Shown here: piece by piece, positions 58,835 to 64,000 of the stretch
Numbering within the stretch: the first letter of the stretch is position 1
How the letters are laid out: each line of letters begins with the position of its first letter
NCBI GenBank assembly: GCA_037447655.1
Contig: JBBHKE010003089.1
Coordinates: 59,412 to 123,411 of the forward strand
DNA length: 64,000 nucleotides
Source: Zygnema cylindricum
Taxonomy: Eukaryota; Streptophyta; Zygnematophyceae; Zygnematales; Zygnemataceae
Direction: 5' to 3'
Notes under the pieces: generated by a model
Told to the model about the DNA's origin: nothing
What the model saw: only the letters and a program-made list of their open reading frames with translations
The model's database searches: none
Position numbers and translations under genes: made by a program

Positions 58835-59103
58835 ATTTTGTTTCCAAACGAACAATTTCAATTATTTCTTTTTGTGTTTTCATTATTTGTTCTTTGCCTT
58901 TTTAATATAGTTTTGTCTTTTCACTGATGGCATATTATTTTTAAGGTTTTATTTCAATTACTCATGATGCCCTGTTGTTTGACTTATCAAAACTGGTCAA
59001 AACTGTCAAAACTGGTTTTTGTTCTTCACTTTCTTTTTAGATGAAAGCAATTGTCATATTTTCTTTAAAAAATAATGGTGCAATGACCATAGTCTTTTTT
59101 TAG
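58835..59103. other. AT-rich leader or intron before the LysM exon
   Basis: Contains a short CAAAACTG repeat (58989-59015) and ends in a T-rich tract plus TAG, consistent with an intron end. No upstream exon was found between here and the MITE. Confidence 0.4.
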
Positions 59104-60648
59104 ATGCATGTATGTTATTTGAATGTTGGCCTAATACCATTGGGAAACTACATTTTGGGTGAGTTCCAAAACTTAGATTGCAGCCAGCTTCTCCCGGAAG
59201 GTGCCAAAGCTGACGTCAGCAACGCCATGGATATTTCCCTTGTTTATGCAGTGGAAGAGGCAAGTTTGTTTTCTTGTGAACTATGAAGATTATTTTTTTT
59301 ATTCAATTTGGTTTACATGTGCTTGGAGCTTTAGAGCGTTGATGTAACTAGTTTTATTCCCCTATACTTAACAGTTCTATTTGAGTATGCAATCACTTCT
59401 GTAGCTGATATATACAAAATGGGACTTTGCAGGGCGATACATGTGATTACATAGAGTTTCTTTTCCAAATCAGTGAAAATCTCGACGGCGCAAATTCTCC
59501 AAATCCAAATTTGAATTGCTCAGATTTGCAACCTTTTCAACAGGTGGTTTTAGAATACCTAAATCCTACATTTCGAAATCTCGTCGCGACCTAAATAGAA
59601 AGTGCATTGTAAATTTCTCTAATATTTAACGAGTTTGCTTACTGTTGTGTTAAGATAACCTCACTTAGGCATTCATAGCTGCTGATAATATTTTTTTGTG
59701 TTTGCAAAAAAAATATGTTTTTGTTAGATATGCATTAAGAAGAGACAATTACCATTTCGCTGACCTTGTACCCGTCCATATAGCATTAACCGGGGCGAAA
59801 CGTGTCCATTTATTATTCGTAATTATACGGATGGAGACGTGACAAAATTCTACACTCTGAACCCTGGGGTGTATTGTGGTTGTATCCGGCTAAATTCTGA
59901 CGCCGACGACACCTTTAAGCAAGAGGTGAGATTAAATCCGGCGTATCAATACTCATCTATTTTTTAAAGTCTAATACGTAACTAATAGTCGTTCTTTCAA
60001 AACACAAAAAAAATCACCATTGACCTTTTTGAAGTTTAAGGCGACAAAGTTTTCCTTTTTCATACTTGCAGTTTAAGTTTAGTTTACACTATCCCCATGA
60101 TTAGGCTTGACAGATGAATATCATGGATGTGAGAATACTATAGTCCTTGCAAACTCTTGTACAAAACAATTTAGGACTTTGTGGTTGTCGTTTGCCATTA
60201 AACTAGGGCTCCAAGTTGCCTACTCTAAGTCTATACAAATAAGTCTAAAAACTTGCACAAGGACTAAGTGTGACTCATATGGTGGATGTTGTATCTCTTT
60301 TGTCTTAAGGTTTGCTTAGACAGCGTTGACCTTGGAGGCGTAGTAAAAAACTGCAAAGGTGCACCGGTCACTTTGGAACGTTCAGATACGTGCGGTATTT
60401 TGTATAGCAGATTCTTTAGAGATGATACCAGTACAACCATGAAACCTGAATCTTTTGGCACTTTAAATAGTTTCCCATGTACCAAGATTGCACTTGACAG
60501 CGTTCGTGCGGAGGCCCAAAGGACCAGTACGACTGCCAAAATATGTACTCCAAAACTGAGATGCGATAGTGCATCGTACTTTTTAACCGAATGCGACGAA
60601 GGAGGAAAGCGCTTTATTCTATATTCTGTCAAACTTTGTCCTTTATAG
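59104..60648 (+). pseudogene. LysM-domain protein gene, probably broken by a TGA
   Basis: LysM domains bind GlcNAc-type glycans outside the cell in plants. Exon 59104-59259 (52 codons from an ATG that directly follows a T-rich TAG, so it may be a 3' splice site rather than a start) ends DISLVYAVEE. Its donor is GCAAGT, a GC-AG intron. Exon 59433-59543 (37 codons) continues GDTCDYIEF and PNLNCSDLQPFQQ, a textbook LysM; donor CAG|GTGGTT. Exon 59728-59925 (66 codons) begins ICIKK, completing that LysM, and holds a second one (GETCPFIIRNYTDGDVTKFY, LNPGVYC), but TGA at 59761 interrupts it in frame. An exon near 60072-60290 is frame-damaged. The last exon, ~60320-60648, has a third LysM-like unit (RSDTCGILYSRFF, FGTLNSFPC) and a Cys-rich end, TAG at 60646. 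No kinase or membrane segment is seen. Splice phases agree across the first three exons. Confidence 0.8.
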
Positions 60649-61259
60649 GTGCATTATAGCTTTAAGCATGAAGGTGTAGATATTTGCTTAAAAGCTTTTC
60701 CGTACACTAGAAGTCGATGACTATTTTTCAAACTTCAATATTTTACTAACTACGGTATGAATTTAAAGAACAACGCCAAGGATTTTCTATCTGTTGTTAC
60801 AGCTACATCTTATTTTGACTATTTTGTGAACACCGTACCCTATTTCCTTGGAAGTACCAAATACTAGGATAGCACTAAAATTTTAAGACTGTTACTGTTG
60901 CTTCTACATACGTTTTGAGTAGCTACTACTTTGAGAATTTGGATTGTTTCTCTTCCAATCACAATAGCATAAAAGATTGCTAATACTTTTAAAACTGATT
61001 TATAACTTTTTCTTAATTTATGAGTTATCCTCTTCTCGGAAATCTGGTTTAATTATTCAATTCAAGCATGAACATATCAAAAAATCTAAGAAATTTTAAA
61101 CCGTTTTTTTTATTTATTTTTTAATAATATGGAATTTAAAGACCGTTTTTATTGAGTATTCTATTATTTCACTAGTGTTATATTTCTCTTTGACTTCAAA
61201 GGAAATCCATTTTAAGAGTAGAACTCCATTCAGGAAAACTCTTTACAAACCCACAACAT
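60649..61259. other. No gene seen
   Basis: AT-rich sequence downstream of the LysM stop, with no open frame of note and no recognisable repeat. Confidence 0.5.
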
Positions 61260-61445
61260 CTGGACAAGGGGAGAGGGAAGAGGGGAGAGGGGAGAGGGGA
61301 GAGGGGAGGGGAGGGGAGGGGGAAGGGGAGAGAGGGAGACAGAGGGAGGAGAAGGGAGGGAGAGGGGGAGGGAGAGAGGGAGGGAGAGGGAGAGAGGGAG
61401 GGAGAGAGGGAGAGAGGGATAAAGGGAGGGAGAAGGAGAGGAAGA
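61260..61445 (+). repeat. GA-rich microsatellite (GGGAGA)n
   Basis: Purine-only run of GGGAGA and GGGAGGGA units. Both-strand frames through it are low-complexity and rejected as genes. Confidence 0.95.
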
Positions 61446-61822
61446 ACCCCAATTTTGGATACATATAACTATCAAGAATTTCATTTTTCTTTAGTGTCTA
61501 CAAGCAAACGAAGGTACTTCAAATTTTAATTTTTAAGAGTTATAACAATAACAAAAACCGTAACAAAATGAAATATAGTAACCACAATATTGTTGCAATT
61601 TCTTGGATCAATTCTATGAAAAACCTTTTGAGATGTAAATTTAGCATAATAACATAAACCAGTGACATTTATTTATTTCTTTTTATTATTTCTATTGTTC
61701 TTTCACACATTATCGATACTTGAGCATCTTATACATTTTTTGATTCCAGTTAAAAAAAATGAAGAACTCTAATGGAAATGGATACAAATTAAATTTCTAT
61801 GTGAGGGCACTCTTACAAAAAA

Positions 61823-62172
61823 AATTCCTAGAGAAAATTCGAACATTCCTAAGAATAATTCGAACATTCCTAAGAATAATTCGAACATTCCTAAGAACAA
61901 TTCGAACATCCCTAAGAACAATTTGAACATCCCTAAGAACAATTCGAACGTGCCTAAAAACAATTTTAACATTCCTAAGGACAATTTGAACATTCGTAAG
62001 AACAATTCGAACATTCCTAAGAACAATTCGAACATTCCTAAAAACAATACATCCCTAAAAATAATTCGCACATTCCTAACAACAATTCTAACATTCCTAA
62101 GAACAATTCGAACATTCCTAAGAACAATTCGAACATTCCTAAGAATAATTCGAACATTCCTAAGAACAATTA
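61823..62172 (+). repeat. 21-bp minisatellite (GAACATTCCTAAGAACAATTC)
   Basis: About 16 units of 21 bp built on AACATTCCTAAGAACAATTC; since 21 is a multiple of three, frames stay open on both strands (an NIPKNNS-type heptapeptide on the + strand). No start context or flanking coding signal supports a gene. Confidence 0.9.
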
Positions 62173-62489
62173 TCTGATGATGTGATGGATTTGTAATCAT
62201 GCGGTGCTTTGATGTCACGTCACATGGGAGTCTTAAAACAAATCCATCAATTCAGTTCCAAAATTAACTTGAAAAGCATTTCATAAACTTCGGGTAATTA
62301 GGAAAAATGGAATTTATGACATATTTATTATCTGTTCGTTAAAATTATATCAAGGAATACCATTTCTTGTATGTCGCGTATGGAAAAAGACAAACAAAAC
62401 AAAATAAAAATGAACAATTTATCCCGGAAATAATTAGCAAAAACATCAACAAACGTATTCACAAAAATAACAATCACTGGACAAATTCA

Positions 62490-62577
62490 TTATATATACA
62501 TATACATGTATATATATACATGTATATATATACATATATATACACATCATATATATATATATATATATATATATCAA
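62490..62577. repeat. TA/TACA microsatellite
   Basis: Alternating TATATACATATA and pure (TA)n. 62173-62489 before it has no feature that I can see. Confidence 0.9.
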
Positions 62578-62598
62578 ATTCATTCCATACATATATCT

Positions 62599-63626
62599 TT
62601 AAAGGTTAAGATTCTTCTCTCGACCCAAAACTTCTCGAAGAATAGTTTTTGCCGCGAGTTCACTTGGAGGGGGTTTGTACCCAGAATTAGTTACTTTCAA
62701 GGATTCCGGAGAAAGTAGACTTTTTAAAAAAGGCTCCGCGGCCTCGATTTGCAATTTCCGAAGTCTGACATCAAAGAGCAATTTTCTGCAAAAAAAAAAA
62801 TGGATACTAAACCACAAAATTTCTTGTTTTTCTACAAAAATTTTTAGGAAAAATTATATTTTTGAAACATTATTCAGAGTTATGGGTTTTTACAACATTA
62901 TATTTGTGGAAACAATAAGGCTTCGGATAATATTCTATTTTTAAAATGTTTTCAATTTTCGGAAGTCTGGATTTTCGGTCCGTAAACATCGAAAAAAAAC
63001 AAAAAAAAACGGACAAAAAAACATAAAACGTTTTAAACGTTCTTTTTCAACCATTTTTTCAAAATTCTTCATTGTTGAAATTAAACTGATTTTATTTTAT
63101 TTTACTTTATTTTTTAATCATCAATTAATATCTCATTACTCGGGAAATTAAAAAGAACGTACAAACTTAGGGAGAAGGGGAGAGAGAGGAGAGGGGGGAA
63201 CGAGGGAGAAAGGGAGAGGAGAGGGGAAAGAGGGAAAATGAGAGAGATGGGGGGGAGAAGGGAAAGCGGTGAAGCAGAGAGAGGAGACTGGGAACATAGG
63301 GAAGGGAGATAGAGATAAGAGTGGTCCAGACTGAGGTTGACGTATAGGCAGAAGAAGCGAGAGAAGACGGACAGGGAGAACAAGAGGGAGGGATGGAGGG
63401 AGGGAGAGAGGGAGAGGAAGAGAGAGAGAGAGAAAGACAGAGAGGAGAAAGGAAGAGAGAGAGAGAGAGAGGAAAAGGAAGAGAGGGAGAGAGAGAGAGG
63501 GAGGGAGAGAGAGGGCACCTCAACTCATCAGCGACAGTTTCTGGGGTGCAGAGAGAGAAGAGGAGTTCCGGCACGATCGGGCGGTTGAGGAGGATGTTGG
63601 GGAGTGACATGTGTCGCACTTTTGCT
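62599..63626 (-). CDS. lpxB: Lipid-A-disaccharide synthase (LpxB), last two exons
   Basis: LpxB (GT19) joins UDP-2,3-diacylglucosamine and lipid X to make the lipid A disaccharide; in plants it is a nuclear-encoded mitochondrial enzyme. Exon 63626-63519 (108 nt) follows TTTTCAG and encodes KVRHMSLPNILLNRPIVPEL and CTPETVADEL, the conserved C-terminal SLPN..., PELL and CTPE motifs. Its donor is GAG|GTGCCC, weak. The last exon, 62785-62599 (187 nt), follows a T-rich TGCAG and encodes RKLLFDVRLRKLQIEAAEPF, then PPPSELAAKTIL, ending TAA. The two exons join in phase (AG|A gives Arg). The intron 62786-63518 includes a GA-rich run. Upstream exons lie beyond the window or in 63627-64000 but I could not find one. 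No damage is visible. Confidence 0.85.
63165..63512 (+). repeat. GA-rich low-complexity tract in LpxB intron
   Basis: GGGAGA/GAGAGA runs, interrupted by a short complex stretch at ~63270-63370. It reaches within a few bases of the LpxB donor site. Frames through it are low-complexity. Confidence 0.9.
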
Positions 63627-63737
63627 CTGAAAACCAAATCCACATGTCCCAAATGTCAAAACTGATGTAAATTAAACATCTTCCAGTACTGCTGTATACT
63701 GGAGGACTAATACCATTAAACGATGAAGAGTTAGTTC

Positions 63738-63850
63738 ACCCTCCTCCCTCCGTCTCTCTCTTCCTCCCCTCCCTCCCTCCCTTCCGTCCCTCCCATACTC
63801 CCTCCCTCTCCGCCTCTCTCCCTCCCTCCCTTCCACTCTCTCTCTCTCTT
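63738..63850 (+). repeat. CT-rich low-complexity tract
   Basis: CCCTCC and CTCTCT runs on the + strand, opposite polarity to the neighbouring GA tracts. It runs directly into TTACTTGCAG at 63850-63859. Confidence 0.9.
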
Positions 63851-63859
63851 ACTTGCAGC

Positions 63860-63914
63860 AAAAATGTTTAGGGCGTACCCGTGACACATGTCACAGAAAA
63901 TATCGCCAAACAGG
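63860..63914 (+). other. Candidate 55-nt exon on the + strand
   Basis: Preceded by a long pyrimidine tract and TTGCAG and followed by CAG|GTAAGA, close to ideal plant splice sites. Frame 1 is open (QKCLGRTRDTCHRKYRQT); RDTC recalls LysM starts but is too little to assign. It would be a gene on the opposite strand from LpxB. Confidence 0.3.
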
Positions 63915-63962
63915 TAAGACTACGTTTCTGAATATTTCTTTTTAACGCAGATTGGAACCGCA

Positions 63963-64000
63963 TGGAGAGGGAGAGGGAGAGGGAGAGGGAGAGGGAGAGG
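63963..64000 (+). repeat. (GGGAGA)n microsatellite at window end
   Basis: Perfect GGGAGA repeat running off the window edge. Confidence 0.95.

Noticed and set aside
61175-61484. Charged or Ser/Pro/Leu-rich open frames, both strands
   Set aside because: Produced by the GA microsatellite; same for 8721-9184 minus and 63114-63665.
61769-62218. Open frames on both strands with heptad-like peptides
   Set aside because: 21-bp repeat is a multiple of three, so frames stay open without selection; no start or flanking coding signal.
63858-63912. Upstream LpxB exon on the minus strand
   Set aside because: No acceptor on the minus side and the translation does not match the family; splice sites instead favour a + strand exon.

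Overview
The window is eukaryotic nuclear DNA, AT-rich and dominated by repeats, most likely from the green-plant lineage (a bryophyte- or charophyte-like streptophyte genome would fit; I cannot name a species). Evidence: plant-type LRR receptor exons that are exactly 72 nt with the same intron phase, a LysM-domain gene with spliced exons, the last two exons of an organellar-type lipid-A-disaccharide synthase (LpxB), two exons of a plant-like DExH14/ASCC3 helicase Sec63 domain, and several Ty1/Copia elements of one clade. A 10-N scaffold gap lies at 19803-19812. No rRNA, CRISPR or prokaryotic operon structure is present.

Layout. (1) 1-17310 is a giant imperfect inverted repeat: left arm 1-~7922, right arm ~10147-17310, loop ~2.2 kb. 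The arms begin with a Copia LTR (truncated by the window edge on the left, complete on the right) and contain nested palindromes: a ~750-bp foldback with a small TA-flanked hairpin at its centre, a T/A-tract satellite that flips strand several times, a hAT-like element with TAGTGTTG ends, a TA-flanked foldback MITE, and (right arm) a second hAT MITE with a perfect 8-bp target duplication. The loop carries two helicase exons (one with an in-frame stop) and a CATCATGCAC minisatellite. (2) 16514-19802 is Copia-1 (minus strand): 3' LTR, PPT, decayed RNase H, RT and integrase. (3) ~19840-47160 is a ~40-bp satellite (core TGTTAGCGCTAACA, a perfect palindrome) with ~558-bp higher-order units and an 8653-bp-offset duplication, switching near 34260 to a TTATCGCTAAC subfamily. 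It is interrupted by a solo LTR (26448-27628), a full-length decayed Copia-2 (36055-42362) and a second solo LTR (43575-44291). (4) 47158-51010 is Copia-3, truncated at the satellite edge: a long uninterrupted Gag with an unusual charged C-terminal extension, no visible pol, and a 3' LTR region with two PPT/LTR-start signatures. (5) 51011-64000 is gene-poor euchromatin-like DNA with LRR-receptor remnants (minus), a cluster of hAT- and TA-type MITEs, a LysM gene (plus), GA, TA and 21-bp tandem repeats, and the 3' end of LpxB (minus).

Most interesting: (a) every LTR whose 3' end is visible (six LTR ends of five types) has an ATG just before its CA end in the same phase, so that Gag would start inside the LTR and read through the primer-binding site; in Copia-2 that site, GGTTATGGGCC, is complementary to the anticodon arm of initiator tRNA-Met (half-tRNA priming); (b) in all four visible PPT/3'LTR junctions, the PPT and LTR start sit in the loop of a hairpin whose stems differ in sequence but keep base-pairing; (c) the nested giant palindrome with captured helicase exons. 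All homology statements come from reading motifs by eye; no database search was run.
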